Shown here: positions 8,741 to 17,376 of the stretch, piece after piece | Numbering within the stretch: the stretch's first letter is position 1 | Layout of the letters: each line of letters opens with the position of its first letter | NCBI RefSeq assembly: GCF_000381965.1 | Contig: NZ_KB908458.1 | Location: 124,001-188,000, forward strand | Direction of reading: 5' to 3' | Source of the DNA: Oceanimonas smirnovii ATCC BAA-899 | Lineage (GTDB): Bacteria; Pseudomonadota; Gammaproteobacteria; Enterobacterales; Aeromonadaceae | DNA: 64,000 nucleotides | Translations under genes and position numbers: made by a program | The notes under the pieces: model-generated | Seen by the model: only the letters and a program-made list of their open reading frames with translations | The model's database searches: none | Told to the model about the DNA's origin: nothing

Positions 8741-9532
8741 ATGCCATCCCCGGTACGTTTTATTCCGCCCAGCGCCTTTGAACTGCTGATGATGGTGCTG
8801 TCCATTGTCTCGCTGGTGGCCATTATTCTGCATCAGTTCGGCCCCTTCACCGCCGATGAAAAGCAGCTGCTGCTTTATCTCGATACCAGCATCTGTATGA
8901 TTTTGCTCAGTCATTTCTTCTACGGCCTGTTTCAGGCACCCAATAAAAAACGCTTTTTAAAAGTACACTGGATCGATTTTATCTCTTCCATTCCGGCCAT
9001 TGATGTATTGCGCTACGGCCGTATTTTTCAGGTGCTGCGAGTGCTGCGTATGCTGCGGGTGGCCAACCAGGTCATTCGTCATCTGCTGAAAAACAGCGGC
9101 AGTACCATGATGGCCTCCATGCTGCTGGTGCTGGTGGTCGTGATCAGCGGCAGCGCCATTGCCATTCTGATGACAGAGGCAGGCCACCCCGACTCCAATA
9201 TTGAAACCGCCGAAGATGCTATCTGGTGGGCACTGGTCACCATTTCTACCGTGGGCTACGGAGATCACTATCCGGTTACCACCGCCGGTCGCATTATTTC
9301 CTCTGTGGTGATTTTTGCCGGCGTGTCTCTGTTTGCGGGCATTTCCGGCCTGGTTGCTTCCGCTGTGCTGTCTCCCAGAGCTGATGAGCAGCAGAAAGCC
9401 ACAGACACAAACCGGCAGGAAGGTGAGCAGCTCAGCCGCCAGCTGGGAGACCTGCATACGGAAGTGACGTCACTGCGGGAAGAAATTCATCAGCTTAAAA
9501 CCCTGCTGGCAGAAAGCCGCTCAAAGCCCTGA
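8741..9532 (+). CDS. Voltage-gated-type potassium channel subunit
   Basis: About 263 residues. The ATG at 8741 follows a good ribosome site (GGACAGGAGA); a GTG at 8717 is less likely. It has a six-segment plan: hydrophobic S1-S3, an arginine-rich S4-like helix (RYGRIFQVLRVLRMLR near residue 88), then a pore loop with the selectivity filter TVGYGDHYP near residue 173. The last 50 residues are charged and helical and may form a coiled coil for tetramerisation. No RCK nucleotide-binding domain is present. It should conduct K+ across the inner membrane. Confidence 0.88.
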   Translation: MPSPVRFIPPSAFELLMMVLSIVSLVAIILHQFGPFTADEKQLLLYLDTSICMILLSHFFYGLFQAPNKKRFLKVHWIDFISSIPAIDVLRYGRIFQVLRVLRMLRVANQVIRHLLKNSGSTMMASMLLVLVVVISGSAIAILMTEAGHPDSNIETAEDAIWWALVTISTVGYGDHYPVTTAGRIISSVVIFAGVSLFAGISGLVASAVLSPRADEQQKATDTNRQEGEQLSRQLGDLHTEVTSLREEIHQLKTLLAESRSKP

Positions 9533-9662
9533 TACCCTAGACTTTATGGTACTTGTACATACGGGCTTGAATGACCTATGCTGGCTGGGTTGCAAAACTT
9601 TCGTGCAGCTCACGGTTTGTTAACTAACGGATTGATAGAGTTGATAAAAAAGGAGATTTGTC

Positions 9663-10103
9663 ATGACTGAGCCGTATCAGTACAAACACATTCTTGCTGC
9701 GGTTGATATGACCGAAAGCAACCGCAAGGTGATTGCCAAGGCAGTTGACCGCGCCCGCGCCAATAACGCCAAGCTGTCGGTCATTCATGTAGACGTAGAC
9801 CTCAAGGATCTCTACACCGAGATGATCGATATCGACATCGATAACATTCAGGATCAGGTGGTGGCCGATGCCAAGCAGCGGCTGGAAGAGTACCTGGGTG
9901 CCATTGATTATCCCATCGAGAAAAAGCTGGTGATCTGCGGTGACCTCACACTGAAAGTAAACGAAGCCGTAGAGCAGCACGGTGTGGACTTGCTGATCTG
10001 TGGCCATGAGCAAAGCTTCTGGAGCCTGCTCACCTCCTCTGCCCGTCAGCTGATGAACACAGTGCCCTGTGATCTGCTGGTGGTCCCCCTGCCCAAACAT
10101 TAA
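9663..10103 (+). CDS. uspA: Universal stress protein, UspA type
   Basis: 146 residues with a strong AAGGAG ribosome site. The start YKHILAAVDMTESNRKVIAKA and the end GHEQSFWSLLTSSARQLMNT followed by DLLVVPLP are typical of classical UspA dimers. The Gly-rich ATP loop of ATP-binding Usp proteins is replaced by the SFWSLLTSSARQL sequence, so it probably does not bind ATP. It is a cytoplasmic stress-protection protein, usually induced by growth arrest. A hairpin at 10110-10130 follows. Confidence 0.9.
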   Translation: MTEPYQYKHILAAVDMTESNRKVIAKAVDRARANNAKLSVIHVDVDLKDLYTEMIDIDIDNIQDQVVADAKQRLEEYLGAIDYPIEKKLVICGDLTLKVNEAVEQHGVDLLICGHEQSFWSLLTSSARQLMNTVPCDLLVVPLPKH

Positions 10104-10109
10104 TCCTGC

Positions 10110-10130
10110 CGGGCGGTTACTGACCGCCCG
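10110..10130. terminator. Hairpin between convergent uspA-type and lysR-type genes
   Basis: CGGGCGGT-TACTG-ACCGCCCG forms an 8-bp stem starting seven bases after the Usp stop and overlapping the end of the LysR gene. T-rich sequence (CTTCCTTT) follows on the plus strand. Probably a shared terminator. Confidence 0.55.
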
Positions 10131-11025
10131 CTTCCTTTAACAGCCCTCTGAACCATACCAGTGCCGGATCAAACTCGGTGAGCGGATGCTGGGCCAGCAC
10201 ATAGGTGCTGTGCAAGGGTTCGCTCAGTCTGTGTGCCTGCAACGGATAGTAATAACAAAGATCCCGTCCTATCAGCTCGGGGACCATGGCCAGATAGCGC
10301 CCGGTAGCCAGCAGCCGGGGCAGCGCCTCAAAACTGGGCACCCAAACGCCAATGTGGCGCGCCAGCCCCTGTTCACTCAACCAGCTTTCTACCAGGGTCT
10401 GGTTATGCCCCCAGTTAGAGGTAGACACATGGCTCCAGCTGACCAGCTCTGCCGGTGACAAGACATCAGCAAGACCGCTGTTTTTAACCGACAGGCAGAC
10501 CATGGGATTATGAAACCAGATATCGGTAAGCAGCCGCTCCGACAGGTGGTCGGCACCGGCAAAGCTCACCACCAGATCCAGCTCCGCCCGCGCCAGCGTG
10601 TCTTCATAATCGGAGTTCACCAGCTCGCTGACCGCCAGCCGGCAGCCCGGTGCCCGCGCATAAAGCAACTCCACCAGCTGTGGCACCACGCCGTGCTCAA
10701 TGGAAGATGGCACTGCCAGCCGAAAGGTCCGGACAGAGCTTGCCGGATCAAACCCTGCCGACTGCCGCACTCCCTGCTCCAGCAGAGCCAGTGCCTGACG
10801 CACCGGCGCAGCCAGCGCCTGAGCGCGGTGAGTGGGCCGCATTTCTTTGCGGGTCATCACAAACAGGGGATCGTTCAGGGTCTGGCGCAGCCGGCCAAGG
10901 GCATGGCTGACCGTAGACTGGGACAAATTAAGCCGCTCGGCAGTACGGGTGACGTTGCGCGTTTGCATCAGCACATCAAACACTCGCAGCAGGTTCAGAT
11001 CCAGCCGCTGAAACAGATTATCCAT
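10117..11025 (-). CDS. LysR-family transcriptional regulator
   Basis: 302 residues. The winged helix-turn-helix is at residues 8-65 (LNLLRVFDVLMQTRNVTRTA, then QSTVSHALGRLRQTLNDPLF), followed by a LysR substrate-binding domain. Near the N-terminus it resembles the NodD/PcpR-like branch, but the effector is not readable. It points away from the EamA transporter gene across a 421-base gap. That makes control of the transporter possible, although the long leader-like DNA there suggests RNA-level control too. Confidence 0.88.
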   Translation of the reverse strand: MDNLFQRLDLNLLRVFDVLMQTRNVTRTAERLNLSQSTVSHALGRLRQTLNDPLFVMTRKEMRPTHRAQALAAPVRQALALLEQGVRQSAGFDPASSVRTFRLAVPSSIEHGVVPQLVELLYARAPGCRLAVSELVNSDYEDTLARAELDLVVSFAGADHLSERLLTDIWFHNPMVCLSVKNSGLADVLSPAELVSWSHVSTSNWGHNQTLVESWLSEQGLARHIGVWVPSFEALPRLLATGRYLAMVPELIGRDLCYYYPLQAHRLSEPLHSTYVLAQHPLTEFDPALVWFRGLLKEAGGQ

Positions 11026-11099
11026 CGATATTCACCATACCTTTATGACAACAATTCATTTTTACCATAAGCGAAGCGGCCATAGAATGCCGCCCATCA

Positions 11100-11390
11100 A
11101 GTTTATCGTCGGCGTGGTGATGAGCGTCTTTAAGACGGTTTGATCAAACAGTGTTTGGGCATGGTGGCATCATGGGGGGTACTGCCTGTCTCGGGTTACG
11201 CAAGTAACCTGAAAAACGAACGGTTTATGGTCGGACAATCCTGTTTGCCACGCTGACAACCTTTTCGGGCTGAGTAAGCCCAGCAAGTTCTGCGTGTGGT
11301 GTTGAACCACTTTTGTTTGGGGACGTCATTCTCTCCTTTATGACAAACCTGCTATTGGTCCCGGGCCGGCGTATTACGCCGGCTTTTTTT
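11100..11390 (+). ncRNA. Candidate structured leader RNA or sRNA ending in an intrinsic terminator
   Basis: This gene-free stretch between the LysR start and the EamA transporter holds a row of plus-strand hairpins: GGTTAC-GCAA-GTAACC at 11194-11209 (a GNRA tetraloop), GGGCT-GAGTA-AGCCC at 11267-11281 and GTGGT-GTTGA-ACCAC at 11296-11310. A clear terminator stem with seven Ts follows at 11365-11390. A plausible -10 (TAGAAT) lies near 11093. It matches no riboswitch or sRNA I know. It could be an attenuated leader controlling the transporter or an independent sRNA. The 5' end is a guess. Confidence 0.4.
11365..11390 (+). terminator. Intrinsic terminator upstream of the EamA gene
   Basis: GCCGGCGT-ATT-ACGCCGGC forms an 8-bp GC-rich stem followed directly by TTTTTTT. 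It lies before the start of the transporter gene, not after any coding gene on this strand, so it must end a non-coding transcript or a regulated leader. Confidence 0.75.
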
Positions 11391-11446
11391 ATGCCCGGGT
11401 TTACGCCATCATGTCGGCCATCTTTACCAATGAACACACTTCACCC

Positions 11447-12313
11447 ATGTCTTATCTGGTTTTTGTTACCCTGCTGTGGGCCTTTTCCTTCAGTTTAATC
11501 GGCGTTTATCTGGCCGGCAGTGTAGACAGTTACTTCTCGGTATTCAGCCGCATTGTGCTGGCAGCATTATTGTTCGCCCCTTTTTTACGCTGGCGGCAGC
11601 CGGCCCGGCTGGCCGCCGGGCTGATGCTGTGCGGAGCCCTGCAACTGGGTATTATGTATCTGTTTTATTATCAGTCATTTTTGCTGCTGACAGTGCCGGA
11701 AGTGCTTATCTTCACCGTGCTTACCCCTGTCTATGTGACCCTGATTTATGATCTGCTGCACCGGCGCTTTCGTCCCGGCTATCTGTTTACCGCCGTGCTG
11801 GCAGTGCTGGGGGCGCTGATCATTCGCTTTAACGGCCTGACCGGCGACTATCTGCTGGGCTTTGTGGTGGTGCAGGGTGCCAACCTCTGCTTTGCCCTGG
11901 GTCAGGTGGGTTATAAGGTACTGCAGGAGCGTTATCCCACCAATGAGCCTCAGCATCACCGCTTTGGCTATTTTTATCTGGGTGCCCTGCTGGTGGTCAC
12001 TCCCGTCTGGCTGGGACTGGGGCAAGATCAATATCCCGCCACTTCCCTGCAGTGGAGCATTTTGCTGTGGCTGGGGCTGGGTGCCTCCGGGCTGGGCTAT
12101 TTTCTGTGGAACAAGGGGGCCACTCTGGTCAATGCCGGTGCCCTGGCCATCATGAATAATGCGCTGGTACCTGCGGGTCTGCTGGTCAATCTGCTTATCT
12201 GGAACCGGGATGCCGATCTGCTCCGGCTGGCCTTGGGCGGAGCCCTCATTCTTGCCTCTCTGTGGTTGAATGAGGCCTTGATCAAGGTTTCCAGACCCGC
12301 TTCTGACAGGTAA
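11447..12313 (+). CDS. EamA/DMT-family transporter
   Basis: About 288 residues from the ATG at 11447; an in-frame ATG at 11411 would add 12 residues, and neither has a clear ribosome site. Ten hydrophobic segments arranged as two EamA halves are visible, beginning MSYLVFVTLLWAFSFSLIG and ending in a last helix before LNEALIKV. It resembles the carboxylate/amino acid/amine transporter branch of DMT exporters, so it likely exports amino acids or related metabolites across the inner membrane. Substrate unknown. A terminator lies 57 bases before the start. Confidence 0.85.
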   Translation: MSYLVFVTLLWAFSFSLIGVYLAGSVDSYFSVFSRIVLAALLFAPFLRWRQPARLAAGLMLCGALQLGIMYLFYYQSFLLLTVPEVLIFTVLTPVYVTLIYDLLHRRFRPGYLFTAVLAVLGALIIRFNGLTGDYLLGFVVVQGANLCFALGQVGYKVLQERYPTNEPQHHRFGYFYLGALLVVTPVWLGLGQDQYPATSLQWSILLWLGLGASGLGYFLWNKGATLVNAGALAIMNNALVPAGLLVNLLIWNRDADLLRLALGGALILASLWLNEALIKVSRPASDR

Positions 12314-12414
12314 CGCCTTCGGTCACAAAACCGGCATCCGGCGTCGGCCGGGCCATGGCTTTTATGAAAAGTCTCTTTACACTCAAAGCCATAAAAACGT
12401 GCGAGGAGAGCATC

Positions 12415-13389
12415 ATGTTCAAGGGCATTTTACTGGAAGAAGCCGGCAAGCAGACTCACGCCAGCCTGCAACGCCTGAATGAGCAGCAACTGACCACCGG
12501 CGACGTGCTGGTAAAGGTGGACTACTCCACCCTTAACTATAAAGATGCGCTGGCCATTACCGGCAAGGGCAAAATCGTACGCAACTGGCCTATGGTGCCC
12601 GGCATCGACTTTGCCGGCACCGTGCTGGCATCCGACAACCCGGCCTATCGCATTGGTGAGGAAGTGTTGCTCACCGGCTGGGGCGTGGGCGAACAAACCT
12701 GGGGTGGCCTGGCAGAAAAAGCCAGCGTTAACGCTGACTGGCTGATTCACTTGCCGGCAGAAATGACCGCCAAACGCGCCATGGCCATCGGCACCGCCGG
12801 TTTTACCGCCATGCTGGCGGTGATGGCACTGGAGCAGGCCGGCGTAAAACCGGACCAGGGTCCTGTTCTGGTCACCGGTGCCACCGGCGGTGTGGGCTCT
12901 GTTGCGGTGCGGCTGCTGGCCAAGGCCGGCTATGAAGTGCATGCCTCTACCGGCCGCCCCGAGCACAGCGACTGGCTGAAAAGCCTGGGTGCCCACGAGA
13001 TTATTGATCGCATTCAGCTCGATCAGGAACCGGCTGCGCTGGAGTCACAGCACTGGGCCGGTGCCATCGATGCCGTGGGCGGCCGTACTCTGGCGCGCAT
13101 TCTCAGCCAGACCAGAATGTACGGTGCCGTGGCTGCCTGCGGCCTGACCGGTGGCGTGGCCCTCAACACCACCGTCATGCCCTTTATTCTGCGGGGGGTA
13201 CAGCTGCTTGGCATCAACTCGGTACATATTCCCAAAGAAAAACGCATCGCCGCCTGGCAGCGGGTGCATGAAAGCCTGCCGGTCAATTACGAGAATGACG
13301 TCACGGAGCTGACCCTGGAGCAGGCCATCGATGCTGCCCACGACATGATGGCGGGCAAGCTCACCGGCCGGGTGGTGATCCAGCCCTGA
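12415..13389 (+). CDS. acuI: Acrylyl-CoA reductase (NADPH), AcuI/YhdH family
   Basis: 324 residues, matching the E. coli AcuI (YhdH) length. The ATG at 12415 follows a GAGGAG ribosome site. The core STLNYKDALAITGKGKI and PMVPGIDFAGTV matches AcuI closely, and VLVTGATGGVGSVAVRLLA is the NADPH Rossmann motif. The enzyme reduces toxic acryloyl-CoA to propionyl-CoA, a step in propionate and DMSP metabolism, which suits a marine host. No DMSP lyase or acuK/acuN neighbour is in the window. A strong terminator follows. Confidence 0.92.
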   Translation: MFKGILLEEAGKQTHASLQRLNEQQLTTGDVLVKVDYSTLNYKDALAITGKGKIVRNWPMVPGIDFAGTVLASDNPAYRIGEEVLLTGWGVGEQTWGGLAEKASVNADWLIHLPAEMTAKRAMAIGTAGFTAMLAVMALEQAGVKPDQGPVLVTGATGGVGSVAVRLLAKAGYEVHASTGRPEHSDWLKSLGAHEIIDRIQLDQEPAALESQHWAGAIDAVGGRTLARILSQTRMYGAVAACGLTGGVALNTTVMPFILRGVQLLGINSVHIPKEKRIAAWQRVHESLPVNYENDVTELTLEQAIDAAHDMMAGKLTGRVVIQP

Positions 13390-13413
13390 GGCCTGTTTTT
13401 CCTGTTCCATGCT

Positions 13414-13438
13414 AAAGAGCCCTTTGGGCTCTTTTTTT
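13414..13438 (+). terminator. Terminator of acuI
   Basis: AAAGAGCCC-TTT-GGGCTCTTT with a run of seven Ts, 25 bases after the acuI stop. Its T-run merges into the Zur-like palindrome at 13435-13455. Confidence 0.85.
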
Positions 13439-13455
13439 GTTACAATGTAACAAAA
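13435..13455. promoter_or_regulatory. Zur-like palindrome before the COG0523 GTPase
   Basis: Ten-base arms TTTTGTTACA and TGTAACAAAA flank a single A. The known gammaproteobacterial Zur box has the core TGTTATA-N-TATAACA; this site has TGTTACA-A-TGTAACA, differing by one symmetric base pair. It ends 8 bases before the proposed start of a COG0523 metal-chaperone GTPase, a family that Zur often represses. Confidence 0.7.
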
Positions 13456-13463
13456 TAGGCTAT

Positions 13464-14474
13464 ATGGATGATGCAATGACCGTTTCTGTTCCTACTCACC
13501 TGATTATGGGCTTTCTCGGCACCGGTAAAACCACCCTGCTGCGCCACCTGCTGGCCAACAAACCCAAGCAGGAGCGCTGGGCGGTGCTGGTGAATGAGTT
13601 TGGTGAGGTAGGCATAGACGGTGCTCTGCTGACGGAGCAGGGTGCCATGATTAAGGAAATTCCCGGTGGCTGCCTGTGCTGTGTGGCCGGGCTGCCGTTT
13701 CAGATTGGGCTGAATGCCCTGCTGCAAAAGGCCAGGCCAGACCGGCTGTTTATTGAGCCCACCGGCCTGGGCCATCCCAGCCGGGTAATGGACATACTGA
13801 CCAACGAGCATTACCGCAACGTGCTCAGCCTGCAGGCGGCCTTTTGTCTGATAGACCCGCGTCAGTGGCAGGATCCCCGTTACCGCGACCATGAAACCTA
13901 TCAGGATCAACTGGCTCTGGCCGATGTGGTGGTGGCCAATAAAACCGACCTGTGCAGCAAAGCCGGGCTGGAACAGCTGCGCCGGGATATTGAGCAGAGC
14001 CCCGGGCCCGCACAGGCACTGGTGGAAACAGTGCAGGGGCAAATCGATCTGCACTGGCTGGCGCAGCCTCATGCCACTGAGCGCCGGGCGGCTCATCCGC
14101 AGGCTCATGCCGGTAAAGCACAACGGCCGCTGGTGGCGGCCCCAGAGCCCAAACTCACCCGGGGCCAACCCTGGCGGCGTTACGCCAGCCAGGGAGATGA
14201 TCACTTTACCGTGGGCTGGCGTTTCCATACGGATGTGCTGTTTGATCCGGACGCAGCCAAAGCCTTCTGTGAAGCTCTGCCGGTGGCCCGGCTCAAGGCC
14301 GTGCTGCATACCCGGGATGGCTGGTGGGCCTTTAACCAGACCGATCAGCTCAGCATGTACCGGCTGGCTCCGCAAAAGGAAAGCCGGCTTGAGCTGATAG
14401 ACGCCTCGCCGCTGGCCATGCACGATTTACACCAGCAGCTGATGAAAGCCGTGGTCTATCTGCCAGCTTCATAA
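13464..14474 (+). CDS. COG0523 (CobW/YjiA-type) metallochaperone GTPase
   Basis: 336 residues from the ATG at 13464 (another ATG at 13476). The Walker A motif is GFLGTGKTTLL near residue 16, and the family's metal-binding cysteine motif is GGCLCCVAGLPF near residue 70 (CxCC). EPTGLGHPS and VVANKTDL are the remaining GTPase motifs, and a CobW C-terminal domain follows residue 230. Such GTPases deliver or allocate metals, often zinc under deficiency. The Zur-like box just upstream supports a low-zinc role. Confidence 0.88.
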   Translation: MDDAMTVSVPTHLIMGFLGTGKTTLLRHLLANKPKQERWAVLVNEFGEVGIDGALLTEQGAMIKEIPGGCLCCVAGLPFQIGLNALLQKARPDRLFIEPTGLGHPSRVMDILTNEHYRNVLSLQAAFCLIDPRQWQDPRYRDHETYQDQLALADVVVANKTDLCSKAGLEQLRRDIEQSPGPAQALVETVQGQIDLHWLAQPHATERRAAHPQAHAGKAQRPLVAAPEPKLTRGQPWRRYASQGDDHFTVGWRFHTDVLFDPDAAKAFCEALPVARLKAVLHTRDGWWAFNQTDQLSMYRLAPQKESRLELIDASPLAMHDLHQQLMKAVVYLPAS

Positions 14475-14529
14475 AACTGTCACTCCGGTGACTTATTCTG
14501 CCGGCCTTGACTGACAAAGGAAGGTCCGC

Positions 14530-16443
14530 ATGAAAGTTTCGCTGTTTTCATTATTATCATCCCTGGGACTGATGGTCCTGGCCTTGTTGCTGGCGGGTTC
14601 CTTTTATATGGGCGACCGCCAGCTTACTCGGGATAACAATGCTCGCAGCAGTCTGGAGCAATTGCGCCGTCATGCCAATATCGATTTATACCGTACTATT
14701 TCTGCTTATCTGAACACCGGAGACGCCAGTCTGCTGACAACCGCAGAGCAGCAGCTGAATCACCTGGCCAGTGCTTTGTCCGGGCTGCCTGCGGGCGAAC
14801 CGGCTTATCAGGCAGTGCAATCACTGTCCCGGCAACTTACTCTGGATTTTCGCGAAGCAGGCAAGCTGGCGGGCAACAGCCAGCAGCTGCTGCTGCATGC
14901 CGAGCAGGAAATGGCCGATCAACTGCGCGCCCTTGCCCGTTACGCCGGCGCAGCACACAGCCTGTCTGACCGCTATCAAGGCTTGATTGCCGAAATGCTG
15001 GCAACCCTGCCCCGCCTGATACACCAGCGTCAGAGCTATATCAGCACAGGTGACGAACAGCTGAGAAAAAGTATCGATTTTCAGCTAAACGAGCTGAAAA
15101 ACCTTAATAAACAATTGCAGGACCTGCCTTTGCTGGGGGTTTATCACACTCCGCAAGCAGACGAATTTGCACTGCGCCAGCCTGAACCGGAAGAAATGGG
15201 CGAAGGCCCGAAAAGAGAGCTGAACAGCCTGCTGCAGCGCTATGCCGGTGAACTGGCCACCACACAAGACGGTCAGCAGCAGGGTGCTGATGCCGCCGCC
15301 GCCCTGAGTGCCGGCCTGAGCGAGATTGAAAGCCAGCTTGACACCCTGGTGGCTGCGCGTGAAGCAGAACGCCTGCAGACCTATCAGCAGCTCAGTCTGA
15401 TATTGCTCGGACTGTGCGCCGCCTTGCTGCTGTTTGCCCTGCTCAGCTATCTGTTTCAGCGCGGCCTGGTGGTACGCCGGCTTAATGAACTGCGCAATGC
15501 CTTTGCTCAGCTGCTGAACAAGGGTGAGCTTACGCCCCTGCCGGTGACTCATCCCAACAGCGAACTGGGCCAGATTGCTCAGAGCGTTAACGGACTGCAG
15601 GCACTGCTGCAGCATCAGCAGCAGGAGCGGGCCGGCCAGCTGCAGCGGGTGTCGGCGGCGCTGGAAGGGATGGTGGCCGAAGTACAGGATATTCAGCAGC
15701 AGGCACACAGCAATGACGGCACCCTGCAGGGCAGTCTGACCATGGTAAATGAACTGAACCATCTGGCTGCACAGATGCGCAGTGCCAGCGACGATATTGC
15801 CCATACCGCCCATAACAATCTGGAAGCCATGAGCATCAGCCGCCGGCAGACAGAGCAACTGGCCCGCAGTGCAGCAGAAAGCCGCCAGGCCGCACTGACC
15901 GGCCGTGAAGCCCTGATCAGCCTGAGCCGCTCGGTAGACGATGCCGCCACCATTATCGGCGTGATCCGCCAGATTGCCGAGCAGACCAATCTGCTGGCCC
16001 TGAATGCCGCCATTGAGGCCGCCAGAGCAGGCGAGCAGGGCCGTGGCTTTGCGGTGGTGGCCGACGAGGTCCGCAAATTATCAGGACATACTCAGGGCTC
16101 ACTGGAAGAAATTGCCGGCATTATGGAGCGGCTGGGCGATTCCAGCACAGCATTAAACAACACCATAGACCGCATGATGCAGGCAGCAGAAGATCAGCAC
16201 CGGCAAACCCAGACGCTGCTGGAGGTAACCGAGCAGGTCAGCGACACTTCCCGCGCCACAACATCAGTGGCGGAGCAGGGTGCAAAACATGCCGACAGCC
16301 AGGCTGCCGAGCTGAGCCGCTTTATGGCACTCATGGATGAGCTGAAAACCCGCTCAGCGGCTGTATCAGACAGAGCCGAACAGGTAACCGGCCATATTCG
16401 CCATCAGGCACAAACCATTACCCGGCTGCTGGAGCCGGCTTAA
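14530..16443 (+). CDS. Methyl-accepting chemotaxis protein
   Basis: 637 residues. TM1 is at residues 5-27, then about 260 helical periplasmic residues of a sensor domain, TM2 near 287-310, a HAMP region, and the cytoplasmic signalling domain. The hairpin tip [20 protein letters not shown] near residues 484-503 is the strictly conserved CheA/CheW contact site. There is no C-terminal NWETF-like pentapeptide for CheR/CheB. The ligand is unknown. Its ribosome site (GGAAGG) is good. The stop overlaps the stop of the convergent metallo-hydrolase by three bases. Confidence 0.93.
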   Translation: MKVSLFSLLSSLGLMVLALLLAGSFYMGDRQLTRDNNARSSLEQLRRHANIDLYRTISAYLNTGDASLLTTAEQQLNHLASALSGLPAGEPAYQAVQSLSRQLTLDFREAGKLAGNSQQLLLHAEQEMADQLRALARYAGAAHSLSDRYQGLIAEMLATLPRLIHQRQSYISTGDEQLRKSIDFQLNELKNLNKQLQDLPLLGVYHTPQADEFALRQPEPEEMGEGPKRELNSLLQRYAGELATTQDGQQQGADAAAALSAGLSEIESQLDTLVAAREAERLQTYQQLSLILLGLCAALLLFALLSYLFQRGLVVRRLNELRNAFAQLLNKGELTPLPVTHPNSELGQIAQSVNGLQALLQHQQQERAGQLQRVSAALEGMVAEVQDIQQQAHSNDGTLQGSLTMVNELNHLAAQMRSASDDIAHTAHNNLEAMSISRRQTEQLARSAAESRQAALTGREALISLSRSVDDAATIIGVIRQIAEQTNLLALNAAIEAARAGEQGRGFAVVADEVRKLSGHTQGSLEEIAGIMERLGDSSTALNNTIDRMMQAAEDQHRQTQTLLEVTEQVSDTSRATTSVAEQGAKHADSQAAELSRFMALMDELKTRSAAVSDRAEQVTGHIRHQAQTITRLLEPA

Positions 16444-17303
16444 AGCCGGTTCAGCGGCACCTTGAGATAACGGCGGCCTTGTTCATCGGGCTCGGGCAAA
16501 TGACCGGCGCGAATATTCACCTGAATGGACGGTACAATCAGCCGGGGCACCGCCAGGGTGGCATCACGCTCATTGCGCATGGTTACAAACGCATCCTGAC
16601 TGATGCCGTCGTGCACATGAATATTGTGCTGTTTCTGCTGTGCTACCGTGGTGCGGCACTCATGCTCCCTGCCCTTGGGATAGTCGTGACACACATAAAT
16701 ATCGGTGCCGTCCGGCAGCGCCAGCAGCTGCTGAACGGACTGGTACAGGCGCTCTGCGCTGCCGCCGGGAAAGTCACAGCGGGCGGTCCCCACATCGGGC
16801 ATAAACAGGGTATCGCCTGCAAATACCGCCTGCTCATTCACCACATAGGCTACGTCCGCCGGAGTGTGCCCGGGCACATGCATCACCCGCACCGTCAGCT
16901 CACCCACACTGAATTGTTCGCCGTCATGAAACAGATAATCAAACTGGCTGCCGTCGGGCAGCAGCTCTTTTTCCAGCCCGAATACTCGCTGAAAAATGCC
17001 CTGCACGTCGCGAATGTGCTCACCAATGGCAATGCGCCCGCCCAGCTGCTGCTGAATAAACGGCGCTGCCGATAAATGATCCGCATGAGCATGGGTTTCC
17101 AGAATCCACTCCAGGGTAAGGCTCTGCTCACGCACAAAATCCACCAGCTGCTGTGCCGTGGTGGTGGCGGTGCGGCCGGAGTGATAATTAAAGTCGAGCA
17201 CAGGATCGATAACCGCAGCCCGGCCACCGCTGTGGTCATAGATCACATAGCTGAAGGTTTCGCTGTCCTGATCCAGAAAAGCGCGTACACAAGGCTGAGA
17301 CAT
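16440..17303 (-). CDS. MBL-fold metallo-hydrolase, persulfide-dioxygenase/Blh-like
   Basis: 287 residues. The metal motif is [15 protein letters not shown] (HxHxDH) near residue 66, followed by [25 protein letters not shown] and ICHDY-like [26 protein letters not shown] near residue 38 is typical of the Blh branch related to ETHE1 persulfide dioxygenases, which oxidise glutathione persulfide to sulfite. No rhodanese domain is fused. An AT-rich palindrome in the promoter resembles operators of sulfide-sensing BigR/SqrR repressors. Ribosome site AGGAG. Confidence 0.85.
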   Translation of the reverse strand: MSQPCVRAFLDQDSETFSYVIYDHSGGRAAVIDPVLDFNYHSGRTATTTAQQLVDFVREQSLTLEWILETHAHADHLSAAPFIQQQLGGRIAIGEHIRDVQGIFQRVFGLEKELLPDGSQFDYLFHDGEQFSVGELTVRVMHVPGHTPADVAYVVNEQAVFAGDTLFMPDVGTARCDFPGGSAERLYQSVQQLLALPDGTDIYVCHDYPKGREHECRTTVAQQKQHNIHVHDGISQDAFVTMRNERDATLAVPRLIVPSIQVNIRAGHLPEPDEQGRRYLKVPLNRL

Positions 17304-17325
17304 GGTGTTCTCCTGACGACAAACA

Positions 17326-17341
17326 ATTAGATAAATCTAAT
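17326..17341. promoter_or_regulatory. BigR/SqrR-like AT-rich palindrome
   Basis: ATTAGAT-AA-ATCTAAT, two perfect 7-base arms, 23 bases before the ATG of the persulfide-dioxygenase-like gene. ArsR-type persulfide sensors of the BigR group bind AT-rich palindromes in front of blh genes. No arsR-type gene is in the neighbourhood. Confidence 0.5.
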
Positions 17342-17376
17342 ATATAGGAGCGTGCAGCATTACGCCAGTTGCATGA

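Noticed and set aside
11100-11390. Identity as 6S RNA, tmRNA, RNase P RNA, 4.5S RNA or a TPP, lysine or cobalamin riboswitch
   Set aside because: None of the conserved core sequences of these RNAs that I know could be found; kept only as an unclassified candidate.
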